Positions 21,735-33,432 of a stretch of 64,000 nucleotides of DNA are shown here, one piece after another. The first letter of the stretch is position 1, and each line of letters starts with the position of its first letter. The DNA is from Taxillus chinensis (taxonomy: Eukaryota; Streptophyta; Magnoliopsida; Santalales; Loranthaceae): positions 55,485,427 to 55,549,426 of the forward strand of contig CM042089.1 of assembly GCA_023512835.1 (NCBI GenBank). The letters are read 5' to 3'. The notes under the pieces are model-generated. The model was not told the DNA's origin and did not search any database. It saw only the letters and a program-made list of their open reading frames with translations. The position numbers and the translations under genes are program-made.

Positions 21735-23629
21735 TTCTGCTGCTCCATTCATCCGCCGGCGGAAGATATGCTCTTCTAACGGCTGCTCATATATCTCACA
21801 CAGCATGATAGAGGTATACTGAGCCATAGGATAGTCGTTGGGCTCAGCCTCCACCACGTGTCGCATCGTACGGCAGAATAAGTCAATGTCATCGGAAGAT
21901 AAATACTCATCAGCTAGGATACGCTACAAATAAGATGACGTGAAGACTTCTGAATCACGCGTAAAACATGCGTGCAAGGTGTCTCCATAAGTAAACTGCT
22001 GAAAAGCAGCTGTGGCATCAGCAGTGGAGAGGGCCGGATGAAGATGAATATAGATGGGCACCCCGAGGTTATCTTCCTGGGGAGCTTCTGATGATGCGCC
22101 AGACCACCATTGCAACGGCTGGATTAAGGGAACTAGGGCCTGTGAAGAGCTGGGCCCTGCTGGTGGTGTGAAATAAATAGGAACCCTGGAGGGAAGGGTG
22201 GAGCGGTGTAGGGCTCCGCCTCTTGCGGATCCGGGGATACTCCGGTGTCTCTTCACTATGTGCAGCGTGCTGCTATACTGGAGGTGACGGTGCGTCAAAT
22301 GGATCCTCCACAAGAGGTGTAGGAGTTTTCTTCTTCTTCTTCTTCCCCAGGGCTTTCCAGGATCTTACCAAGCAGCCCTTTGACTTCCTTCGCTCCTTGA
22401 GGATAAGAGTTTGATTTTTCTTCGAAGCTCTGATCTCCTGAACGGTTTCCGCCTGTGCCTCTTGTAGTTGAGCGGTTTGTTGCCATAAGTCTTCATAAGA
22501 AGCAGCAGGAGTTGGCTCCGGGGCTTCCCATGGTCGGGCGGATGGACGAGACGTTGCTTGTTGATCTTGAGTGATGTACTCGAGCAGCTCATCCAGCTGA
22601 AGTCTTGTGATGTGGCCATTAGTGAAGGCCCGATTAAGAACGTCAACTTCACTGATAACTTGGCCACTGATGCCTTGGAAGAAATTGTAGATTTCCTCCT
22701 TGTGAACATTGAACTGCATGTACATGGCAGTCAACTGGAAGATGTGCTGTCGCCGGGCATTCATGGGCGTGGAGGTGTCCCTAAACTGCTCAGTGGGTCG
22801 CTCCATATGCACGCTGTGACGTGAAGGCTGTGGTGCGACATGGATACTATCTCCCCATTTGCCCTTGTAGCTAACTCCTAAGGCACCCTATGGATGGAGA
22901 ACTCGTTACCGCAGGTTATCTGGGAAAACAGTGGGGACTACTTGAGCACTGAGATGACCATATTGATATTGCAGAAGCATGCTAAGTAGTCGACCATATA
23001 AACATTTATGAATGTCCCGTTTCCACAATTTAAAATTTTCAGCAGCCCAATCAATGTGTAATTGACGATCGATGCAAAACATAAACTCCAAATGGGACTT
23101 AGGGACTGAGTCTACGCCACTAGTCTGTGACAGTAAGCACCTCCCTACCAAATTAGCAAGGCAATGGTACTTTCCATGAAATCCATTTTTAGTCAATTGT
23201 CGACGTTTCCCAAATTCCTTATTATACTGTAAGCTCTACCATAATCTCCTAAGGTCAACGTAGGCTTTGCATGCATGGGATTTGGCAGATCAAAGTAGTC
23301 TCTCAACATAGCAAGAGAAATAGAAATTAAGACACCTTGAACTTCCCCAATTATCTCATCATCTTCCTCATTGACATAGACTGAATTATAAAAGTCTAAC
23401 ATGGCAGGGTAATACAAATCACTGCGAGCGCATACTAACCTTCTCAGTCCCAACGCTTGCAGCTTGGTCATAATTTCTTCATCCAGTCAAGGGTGGAGGA
23501 CTCCAGGATTTCCCAATCAAGCACATTCCCCACGAAGATGGTGTCGGCGTCTCTCAATGCCGAAGGCATAGAGGTGGCAGAGGCTTCAGGACTACCTTCT
23601 CCTTGGCGGGCTCTCCTTGTGTGCACCAT
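21735..23629 (-). pseudogene. N-terminal part of Athila third (env-position) ORF
   Basis: The likely start is ATG at 23629 on the minus strand (MVHTRRARQGEG). A one-base frameshift near 23470-23490 leads to the segment LYYPAMLDFYNSVYV, IGEVQGVLISIS and YFDLPNPMH. This resembles the plant-specific domain of Athila-type third ORFs and, more loosely, the DUF1985/Transposase_32-type domains. A second block follows (GRCLLSQTSGVDSVPKSHLE), then a helical, Gln-rich part (about 22812-22400), a Lys run (KKKKKK near 22345), and a Pro-rich stretch. Reading shifts frame several times. The last 44 codons (21866-21735) run in frame into the Ulp1-like end at 12003. Location and function in the cell are unknown. 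Confidence 0.7.
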
Positions 23630-24604
23630 GACTAACCAGAGAAGAATTTTGCTCTCAGCAAGAAAGGAGAGGAAAGTATGAGATGTGAGTTTGAAGCTTG
23701 GAACTCATCCCTATTTATAGTGATTCGCCACAAGTGTAAAAGACGAAAAGGTCCCTCTTAAAGTGCTCCATCGTTTTCACGTGCAGAACAAAGAAAACTC
23801 TAGAAGATGCCACCTAGCTCCCACCTAAATTTCAGCTTGATTGGACAACTATAGGTGTGCACGTGAAAAACGCCTTCTCACGGGCAAGGCTTGGATGAAT
23901 CTAGACACGTCTAGCTGGCTTCCACCAAATTTTGGGCTTGAAAAGACGCTTCTATCCTTGTGCACGCAAAAAGCCTTCTCACGGTCAGGTCTCAGAAAGG
24001 TCTAGAGGATGCCAGTTGCCTTCGTGCAATTCTTCAGATCAATTGGACCATCCTACCCTTGTGCACGCGAAAAGTCTTCTCACGGTCAGGGTCTTTTTGG
24101 TCCAAATTTCACCAGCAGGTAGCGAATGAACTGTAGAGTCAGTATACATCTGCACGTGACAAACTCTTTTTCACGGGCAAGCTGGTTGACACCCTTATTG
24201 AAGCCCAATGTTGTTGAAATTTGACAGACTAGTAGCCCATCTCCCAAGGACAAAAACGTGTCAGTTAGTGGGCCCAAAATACCATCTCATAAACCATAAC
24301 TTCATCTCCTTGGGTTGGCAATAGATTGGAGTGGGCCCCTCTGATTCAATGCAACTGGGCTTGGATGTGGGCCTTAGAAAAGTTATCTAAAGTTTTGATA
24401 CACCGGCCCAAGTAAGCCCAAGCAGACATAAGTTCCATCAAGAAATATGGGCCTAGGCCCTGGTTCAAATGCTGCAAATAAAATTAAAACAAAGCAGATA
24501 TGCACTCCCTACAGACTATGGGTTAAGGCAAAAACAAAAATAAATAAAAATAAAATCAAATAAAAAGGAAAAGAAATGACCATGGGTTGCCTCCCATGAA
24601 GTGC
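23630..24604 (-). other. Athila pol-to-third-ORF spacer of M with hairpin array
   Basis: Non-coding, about 1 kb. It matches the duplicated spacer of P and holds the same four hairpin-core units, complementary at about 23850-24180. Nearer the third ORF, CTATAAATAGGG (minus strand, about 23712-23722) could be a TATA box for a separate third-ORF transcript. Near 24575-24600 is GGGAGGCAACCCATGG, seen at 4440 in P. Confidence 0.65.
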
Positions 24605-26842
24605 TGACCGTTTGCTTGTGGATGATAGGCTAAGGTGCGCCTATGTTGAACTCCATATTTGTTTAAGAGCTTGTCGAAAAGCTTATTGCAGAAGTGACTC
24701 CCTTCATCACTGATAATTGCTCTAGGTGTTCCAAACTTGCTGAATATGTTGCGGCGAAGGAACTTGGTAACCACTTGAGCATCATTCTTCCTAGTGGGTA
24801 TAGCTTCAACCCACTTCGAGAGGTAATCAACAGCCAGAAGGATGTACAAAAATCCATCTGATGGTGGGAAAGGTCCCATGAAATCGATTCCCCATATGTC
24901 AAAAAGTTCTACTGGCATAATGCCAGTTTGGGGAATCTCTTGCTTCCTTGTAATCCCTCCTGTTCTTTGACACTGATCACATGACTTAACAAAGGTGTAT
25001 GTGTCTGTGAACATGGTTGGCCAGTAAAACCCACTTTGTAGGATCTTTGCCACCGTTCTTTGCACTCCTATATGGCCAGCATAGTCGGATGAATGACAAT
25101 GCTTCAAGATGCTATCCACTTCCTCTTCCTGGCACATATTTTCTGATGATCTGATCAGCACATTGCCTGTATAGAATAGGCTCATCCCAAATGTATCTTC
25201 TTGCATTAAAGAGGAACCTCTTCTTTTCCTGATAAGTAAACTCGGTAGGTACATAGTCACATGCATGGTAGTTCACGATATCAGTAAACCATGGCGTCTT
25301 TGCTTCAGCCTACAAAGAGTCGCTCATCAGGGAAGGTGTCGAAATAGTAGCACCTTGAGTACTACCTTCCCCTAGCTCCAGCCTTGACAAATGGTCTGCC
25401 AAAGTGTTGGAAGTCCCCTTCAAGTCTTTAATCTCCAGATCAAACTCTTGGAGTAACAAAACCCATCTGATCAACCTGGGTTTCGCATCCTTCTTGTTGA
25501 ACAAGTATCTCAAGGCAGCGTGGTCAGTATAGACAATGACCTTAGTGCCCAAAAGATATGACCGAAACTTATCACACGCAAATACCACAGCAAGTAACTC
25601 TTTCTCTGTAGTGGTGTAATTGAGCTGGGCCTCATTGAGTGTGCGACTGGCATAATATATTGCCCTGAAAACCTTGTCCCGTTTCTGCCCAAGCACTGCT
25701 CCGACGGTAAAGTCACTCGCATCACACATCAGCTCAAAGGGTTGCGACCGGCCTGGAGCTACTATCACCGGTCTTGAACCGAGCTTCTCTTCAAGACCGT
25801 AAAGGCTTGAAGGCAGTCTTCCAAAAATATGAAAGGAACATCCTTCTCTAAAAGCATGCTTAGGGGCTTGGCAATTTTTGAGAAATCTTTGATGAACCAC
25901 CGATAAAACCCTGCATGACCCAGGAAGCTCCGGATGCCCTTCACATTGGTAGGAGGAGGTAGACTCTCAATGGTTGAGATCTTTGCTCTATCTACTTCCA
26001 ACCCAGCTGCGGACACTCTATGCCCAAGGACGACTCCTTCCTTGACCATGAAGTGACACTTCTCCCAGTTCAAGACCAAGTCCTTTTCTTTGCATCGGAT
26101 CAGGCACGGTTTCCAGTTTCGAGGCAGATGGAAAAAGATGAACCAAATACCGAGAAGTCATCCATAAAGACTTCCATAATGTCCTCCACTAACCCTTGAA
26201 AAATTGCCATCATACACCTCTGGAAAGTAGCAGGTGCGTTGCAAAGACCAAATGGCATACGCCGGAAAGCATACGTGCCAAAAGGGCACGTGAATGTAGT
26301 CTTCTCTTGATCCTCCGGGGCAACTGCTATTTGATTGTATCCAGAATAACCGTCCAGAAAACAATAATATGGGTAGCCAGCTAACCGATCTAGCATTTGA
26401 TCAATGAAAGGTAAGGGAAAGTGGTCCTTACGCGTGGCTTTATTCAGCTTGCGGTAATCAATGCACACGCGCCACCCGGTCACTGTGCGGGATGGAATGA
26501 GCTCGTTCTTCTCATTGCGTATCACTGTCATGCCGCCCTTCTTGGGAACCACTTGTACTGGACTAACCCAGGAGCTATCTGAAATGGCATATATGATGCC
26601 CGCTTTCCTCCACTTCAGAATCTCCTTGCCAACAACTTCCTTCATTGCAGGATTAAGCCTGCGTTGGCGCTCTACGGTAGGAGTATACGACTCCTCCATC
26701 GATATCTTGTGCATGCGACCGCTGGACTTATACCTTTTATATCATCCAGGAGACCACCCCAGGGCCTGCTTATGCTCCCGTAAGACTTCTAGTAGCTGTC
26801 TGGTTTCTTCTACCTGTTAAGGATGCAGCCTACTATCACAGG
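24605..26842 (-). pseudogene. Athila pol of M: RT, RNase H, truncated integrase
   Basis: It starts after LARD1. RT (26714-26100) has an intact front (KAGIIYAISDSSWVSPVQVV, then the VPKKGG block) and VFMDDFSVFG. A frameshift near 26100 separates the connection part (26079-25765), and another separates RNase H (25800-25330; [21 protein letters not shown]). IN follows (25266-24605) with the HHCC finger and two catalytic Asp. An internal deletion then joins ANGQ directly to sequence that in P lies some 630 bp downstream. The catalytic Glu and the IN C-terminus are absent, so M could not integrate itself. Confidence 0.9.
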
Positions 26843-27247
26843 TGTAATGACCGTGTGTAACCCGTGTGTAAGGAGTTAACCACAAACGCCTTGGATGTTG
26901 GTGCACAAGTTTGAGGTAAGAGATGAGCCCAAGAGGGGACTTTTGGGAGGTGCATGTGACAAGTGATAACGTACCTTTATGCCCTAGAAAGATGCTTATG
27001 CGTTTACAGGCGGTTTTAATTGTTTTAGCTGATCTTGGAGCTCACTTTTGACCTAGTAGATGGCCTCAAACAATTGGCGTGCAAGAACAAAAGTTTCTTA
27101 GAATGAGGTCCTCTATCTACCACAGAAATTTCAGAGCATTTGGAGCTGAACGTGAATTCACCCATTTCACGTGCAAGCATATTTTTGCTCCTCAGGCCTC
27201 TACAAGATGCAAGGAGACTTGTGGTGAAGTTTGAGTGCATTTGGAGC

Positions 27248-27275
27248 TGCACGCCAATTGGGGAATTGGCGTGCA
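27248..27275. promoter_or_regulatory. Perfect 12-bp-arm palindrome with GGGG loop (LARD1 LTR)
   Basis: TGCACGCCAATT, GGGG, AATTGGCGTGCA. The 3' LTR keeps 11 bp of each arm (33839-33864). LARD2 has the same complement at 14698-14725. The element at 60318 has different arms at the same place, yet still perfectly complementary. Confidence 0.85.
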
Positions 27276-27405
27276 AATTGGCGTGCAGGCATATTTTTAC
27301 ATGGGTCCCTTGGTTTTGGCATTCTAAGGAACTTTCTCCAAAGGACCATGTTGAAATTCTGAATATTTTGGTGTGTATGGATGCGGAAAGGTTGTAGCTT
27401 GTGTA

Positions 27406-27482
27406 ATCAAAACTACGTCGTTTTGATCCTGGGTTTACTTAATCAAAACTACGTCGTTTTGATGTGAATGGTGTCTATATAA
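27406..27482 (+). promoter_or_regulatory. LARD1 LTR promoter with twin ACGT palindromes
   Basis: Near-palindromes at 27406-27427 and 27442-27463 are followed 12 bp later by CTATATAAGG. The 3' LTR repeats this at 33995-34016, 34031-34052 and the TATA near 34064. Transcription would start near 27510, upstream of the GA tract. Confidence 0.65.
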
Positions 27483-28042
27483 GGAGGGCTTGAGTTTGAG
27501 TTAGGGTTCTTGTGTTCCTTTCTTTGCAGCTTCCCACCGAGAGAGAGAGAGCTAGAGAGAGAGAGGGAAGGGGAGTTCTCGGTTCTTGCCGGAGCATCTT
27601 GCGTGGGGAGGACGGCGTTTGGCGCGGGAGCAAGGAAGAGCTGCTTTAAGGTAGGGGTTCTGTTCTTCCTAAACCCTCCCGTCCTAGGGTCCTAGGCGAG
27701 TCCGGGTCGTATCTGTTTATATATATATATGTAAATTCATATAGGTGTGATCTCCTATATGAATGTTGGCCTCAGTGGCATTTTGGTGTGGTTCGTGATC
27801 TATATGCTATATGTTTGATGAAAAGCCTGTGTGAATATAGTTATGTGTATATGCCGCCAAGTGTTTGAAATTATGCCGTGAGGTTGTGCATGTTATGTGT
27901 TTGTGGAAATGCCTGTGTGGTTGGGTTTGTGAGCTTGTGGATATATGCATGCTAAGTGTTCGAGGTTATTCTGTGTGACTAAGCATACTTAGTGTTTGAT
28001 GTTATGCCTGTATGGCCATGTGTCTTGCGTGTTTGCTTGTAC

Positions 28043-28283
28043 ACCCGGTGTTGTGGAAGCCGGGACTGTTTTGTGGAACCCGGTGTTGTGGAAGCCCGGG
28101 ACTGTTTTGTGGAACCCGGTGGGCGTGGAAGCCCGGGACTGTTTTGTGGAACCCGGTGGTTGTGGAAGCCCGGGATGTTTGTGGAACCCGGTGGTTGTGG
28201 AAGCCCGGGACTTTTGTTGTGGAAACCCGGTGGCCGTGGAAGCCCGGGATTGTTCTTGAAACCCGGTGGCGTGGAAGCCCGGG
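28043..28283 (+). repeat. ~37-bp GC-rich minisatellite, 7 units (LARD1 5' LTR)
   Basis: The unit is ACCCGGTGG, (C)CGTGGAAGCCCGGGA, CTGTTTTGTGGA, repeated seven times with small indels. Its many open frames (GTRW/SPGLF-type) are artefacts of the repeat. It occupies the slot that holds the 26-bp unit in LARD2. Confidence 0.88.
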
Positions 28284-28753
28284 AGTGTTTATGTACTAGC
28301 TCATGCATGATTGTGTTTCTTTGTTATACCCTGTAACTATACCTGGTGGGATAATTGTATCACGACACGGCACTTGTACACAAGGCATGTAGATGTTAGG
28401 TGCATGGGATGGGTTGGGGAGACATGATCCCTCGAGCCGTGGTTGCTCACCCCTCCTACCATGTTGTTTTCTTTTCAGGAACCTACAGGCGTTAGGCGGG
28501 ACCCCGAGGTGGAAGACCCTAATTTATTTAATTTGTTTATGTTATTTTTATTATGAGGATCGATGTAACCAGTGGGGAAAGGATTTTGTTGTCATAAACT
28601 GGATTGGATTGCTTTTAATGAATATTACTTTCTTGAATGTTGTGGATGTTTAAAATGTTAAATTCTTGTTTTGTATCCTACCCCTTTGCCCTCCGTGTGG
28701 GTAAAAGGGGAGTCACGTACCGGTTTCCTCGGGTTGGAAATCCGGGCGTGACA

Positions 28754-29318
28754 ATATGGTATCGAGCATGGTCTAGTTGGCCTAGGGTAGTGGGCGGACT
28801 TGGTTATCTTGGGTCCTTTGGAGGAGCCTGGAGGGACGTGCCTGATCAACACGGTCCTCTTGGAGCCTCCAAGGTGTACTTGGGGTAGTCCGGTCTTGTG
28901 GTAGGATTTGCATGCATTGGCATTAGGGCACTAGTTGCATTGGTTGTTGTATGTGAAGGTGTGGATACCGAAAAAAAAAAAAAAAAAATAAAAAAATAAT
29001 TGTGATAAAAGAAAATATGAATAATGTGATAAGGCGTGAACGTGCAACTCGATTTTATTTGAAGTACCTTGAGCATGACTACAAGGAAAGATCCTTGTTT
29101 AGTTGAACCGTGCTTGTGGAATGGATGCTTGTGCAATGTGGTTTGATGAGAACCGAAATGTGTGCGGTGTGTGTAATTGCATGGATAAAGGGTTTGAACA
29201 TGATAAAGTTTCAATTGTGCAACTCTGAAATTTTGTGATGATTTGAGCATGGAAACATGGAAAAGAAATTGTGGAAGTGAAACCGTGTGCTTGGAAACTT
29301 GAGGCTTGTGACTGTTAA

Positions 29319-29356
<38 letters not shown>

Positions 29357-32300
29357 AAATGTGATTTGTTTGGTGTTCGTGAATGGTTGAGCATGTGATT
29401 TGCTTGGTCCCGTGTGAAATAAGCGTGGTTATGAGCAATGCAATGGAATGTAAAATTGGTATAACTGTTAAATGTGAACCTATAGACTTGTGTGGTAATA
29501 ATGCGTGTTATAGCTTAAGCCGCTTAGTCGGTAGTGGTCTCGCGATTGTTGAGATTATGGAGTGATAACCTAGAGGCCGCCTTTTCGTGGAGCCAATGTC
29601 TCCGAAAATTGTGACCGGTACGACTATTGAGGTAGAAAGAAGCCCGCCCCCAGGCTGGGCAAGTGGGAGAGGCGCAGGATGTAAGTAATGAGGTTGGTAT
29701 CTTAAGCCTGGTAATTCAAGAGTTGAGGGATGAGATTCGATAACCGATTAAGAGCGAGGTACGTCGAGAGCTATCAACCCCACATCATCGGGGGGATCTT
29801 GGGTGAAGATTAATTGAAGCATAGTTGTTCTGATCAGCAGAAGGGGCTCAAGAGGTAGAGACCGGTTTCCCAAAGGGGTTGTTCTTGCAGTGGACAACCG
29901 GGACATTGGAAAGTAGGACATCTCCCGTCCAGCTGTTTTGGTAAAACAAGTCATGGTGCTAGAAACGGCTCAACGAGCTAGGGACAAAGCAAAATTCAAG
30001 TGAGGCTAGGAGGAGAGCATGGCAGAACTTTCCTTAGTCAAGGGTACGATTTTGATTCTCGCGTGTTAAGATTTCTGTTTAGTGGTGGTATCATATTCCT
30101 TTAATGATAGTGATCGGTTGAGTCTCGTGCAAGATTAGGTGAGGTCGGGTGAACCTTTGATTGTTGCGTTTCTAGCAATTTAATTAAGACACTTGTGATA
30201 AAGGGGTATTTTTACTGGGTGGGCTCTTGAGCCACTGTTTTATGTTAGGTGAGGCTTAGAAGGTCGTTTGAGTTACCATTTTGGATGGACGTAGTTGGGG
30301 ACCTACTAGAGAATAAATGAGTAAAATAAATAAATAAAATATATATATGATACCAAAAGACTAATAAATTACTAATGGTTATAAGCGGTTATTGGAAAGA
30401 GCTGGTGGTTTTAATGCGGTCTAAAGTGTTAATTGCATCTTCGTGTGGTAGTCAATTTTGGGCGCCCGTGTGTGAGGAAAGTAATAAATGTTACCGTGCT
30501 ACCCCTAATACTCGGCGTAGGTGAGATTACCTCGGCCTAGCTAGCCTAGAAGCTGGAGGCATGAGTTAGTGGCTTGTGGGTAGTGTGTGACCCCGCGGTG
30601 GCAACCTTGAGTAATAGAAATGTGTTTTCTTGTGAGTAGAGGTTTCGTAGATGCTACTTAAGAAGGATGTTCTTTTGGTAACCTTTCCAAGTGTCAAGGT
30701 TGAGGGAGGAAATTGCCACTAGTATAACCCACCCCTTGAGTCATTGAGATTTAAATTAATTGGCGAGAGTGGTATGTGGTTTTAAGATTCTTATGGGTGT
30801 CCTATGGAAATGGCTGCAAATTCTTGGGTGGCCAAACATTGACCACGTGTCATGCTGGTGGTGTGTGAAAGACCTTGGGTAATGTTCATAGGATATGTGG
30901 TGAAATGGGTTTGCGTATGTATAAGAATGTGATGAGTTTGGAACTAGGTTACGAGTGAGTTTATAGGATCCTGCCTAGTGAACCCAATCGGTGCAAGGGC
31001 GCGAGTGAGATTGGACAGGCCTTGTTTGGGTTTTTCCTCATAATTGGGAGACACCTTCCGAGGGGTTGAGGATGTACTCCTGGTGGTAGGACCATTCGTT
31101 AATCCATGTCGTGTGGGTAATAGGCTTAAAAGAGGCGAGGAGGTGGGGGGCTAGTATGTCCTCTCTTACATGTGTTCTACGAGTAGTTTATTTCGTGTGT
31201 TGTGGTTGCTTTGTTTTGTTGTGTGTGTTACATATGTGCTAAAGGAGTAGCAAAGTTCTTATGTGTGGGCCTCGTGGCATTCATATGCAGAGGAGTAGGA
31301 GGTGATGCCTGCGCATGTTAGGTGTGGTGTGGGATGAAGAGGAGTGTTATGTGTAATGTTGATGCTATTCCTTGTCACGTGTGATGGCATGCTCGGTTAA
31401 AGTGTGAAAGTATTGAAGAGTTGTGATTCATTGAATGGAGTCGGATGTGAGTTTTGCTTGTAAGGGATATTAGTCTACCCCTTTGGGGGAGATTTGTGTC
31501 CCGCGGCTACCATGGGGTCCTCATGCTACATATGTTCTTCTTGAAAGTCTTTCGTGTGCGTTTTGATGCGGTAAGTGACATGGTCCACGCCATCAAAGTG
31601 TTGGTGTGTTTGGGAGCTACGTGAATGTCCCGAATAAGGAGTTTGCATGCCTCGTTTCTTGTGCCTACCCGGAGGAATTGCGGTGACCATATTAAGCTCC
31701 GGTTAGAGCCTGAGTATTTCTTGATCCATTTGAGTGTTTTGCTGGTATGTTGAGATAAAACGTAATAGTTGATATAGTGGAGTTGGTGGGCCATGAGGTG
31801 GAGTATGTCTTGGAGGCAAGGGATTTTCTTGTGACTGTGCGTGGTGACACAGAGGATTCCATTGTGGTCAGGTTGCGAGATAGGAGAGTTTTCGGTGTGG
31901 GGAGGACTATGATGTTCATAGCTACTTGGCGTCAAGGGATTCCTATCGCGTGGTCCGTCTGCGACTTGGTAAGGCATTATCTCTTGGGCCGTATGGTAAG
32001 CCTCGGTTGTGAAGGCGTGTGGGACCTTGGCGGATCTCTGTTTGACCGTGATCAAGGAGGTTGATTCTCAAAGTCGGTGACTAGTGATAGCCCGATAGTG
32101 GGTTTTGGTCTTACCATGGTTGTGTGTGTGGTGCTGCATTTCTTGTTTTTAGTGCATCCTTGGATGGACTCGTTGGCCCCCCAGGGTTGACTGCGACCGA
32201 GTGGTTAAGGGCACACTCCATTCTCGTGTTTCGTGTCTAGGCTTGTACTCCGTTCTGCGTCACCATTGGTGTTGGTGGGGTTTCAATGTTCCTTGCTTGA

Positions 32301-33432
32301 GTGAGGTGGTTTTCGCAAGTGATGATGGTGCTGCCGAGGTGAGCTCCCTGTGTGGGCATGTGATTGTGGTTTGCATAATGCTGTCCTATTTGTTTGTGTT
32401 TCATTGTGACCTCATTGTGCTTCGTTGTTAGGGTGAGGTCTACCTATGGGCCGAGGCTGCGTTGACTTAACTCCCAATTGTTGGGTATTTTACGTTGTGG
32501 AGTGTTGGTCCCATCATGCGCGAGTTGGCATCTCCAACATTTGTGGTAATGACTACATTATGTGTTGCTTTGATCTTTTCGCGTTGTTTACTACTTGGTT
32601 TCTCTTTTCGGGGACGAAAAGTCCAAAGGTGGGAAGGTTGTGAGGAAACTCCCTGCGGATGAGTTCGTATGGTGTCGCGAGTGGGCGGTGGAACGTTAAA
32701 CGTGTAGTAGTGTTTTATTTGTGCTTTGTTCCTTGTAGTGGTGTTTATGATGTGAGTTGGTCCGTGACCTATGTGATTTGTTAAACGTACGTGTTGGGGA
32801 TGGGCGTATATGTCGTACACCGTCGTGGCGTGAATATTTGTGACATGTGTTAGGTGAGGAGAACAAGGGTTGTTTGTGAGATTAGAATATGTGTTTCCCT
32901 ATCATCCGTGTTTTATTGGGTCGGTGGGTACGTGCCTTCATGTGTGTTATTGTGTGATATCTTCATTCGCGGGTATGTGAATGGTTGTGGACGATGTGCA
33001 TCAGCATGTGCATTATGGAAAGTGTATTGTCTTTTCGCGGACGACACGTCCTATGGAGGAAATATGGAAACGCGGAACCTTGATGCGCGAGCAACCCCTG
33101 AGTTGTTCGAGGACGAACAATCTTAAGGGTGGAGGGGTGGCTGTTGGCTGGTGTATTTGTATTTCCTTTCGACTTTTGACTTTAATTTATATTGAATGTG
33201 TTAATGAAATGTGCTTGTGATGGATATTTGTGACATGTGGATGTGTTTCCATAGATTGTGATGCATGTGGTTATGGATTGTGGTGGCACTATGTTATGTG
33301 CTATTGTGTACAATGTGCGGTGTATGACCCATTTGGGTGTTGTAGCTCGCCGTGTGGCAAATGGGTAGCTTGTGTTTGTTTTCCTCGTATGTCATTTCTT
33401 TTCGAGGACGAAAAGTCTTAAGGGGGAGAGGA
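28754..33432 (+). pseudogene. LARD1 interior with gag relics, primer site and polypurine tract
   Basis: The primer site TGGTATCGAGC is at 28756. A35 lies at 29320-29354 and another A-rich tract at 28971-28988. Gag scraps include an N-terminal-like stretch (29640-29770) and a zinc-knuckle-like CSGQPGHW at about 29887-29910. From 30000 to 33000 I see no RT, RNase H or IN motif. Near the end the strings GAGGACGAAC (33109) and GAGGACGAAAAG (33402), each followed by CTTAAGGG or a close variant, look like duplicated pol-end/purine-tract junctions. PPT AAGGGGGAGAGGA abuts the 3' LTR. Confidence 0.65.

Larger units (their letters stand above)
26843..28753 (+). repeat. 5' LTR of LARD1
   Basis: TGTAATGACC to GGGCGTGACA. 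Internal order: stem palindrome 27248-27275, twin ACGT palindromes 27406-27463, TATA (CTATATAAGG) near 27475, GA tract, (TA)n near 27718, a 7-unit GC-rich minisatellite, then the conserved U5 end. Confidence 0.92.

Noticed and set aside
22558..22824. 88-codon plus-strand frame
   Set aside because: Antisense to the third ORF of M.
27979..28336. Long overlapping frames on both strands coding Gly/Pro/Ser-rich repeats
   Set aside because: They are produced by the GC-rich LTR minisatellite, which stays open in most frames. The same artefact recurs at 34571-34896.
31507..32055. 182-codon minus-strand frame in LARD1
   Set aside because: It is antisense to the element, has no domain, and the equivalent place in LARD2 is not open in the same way.
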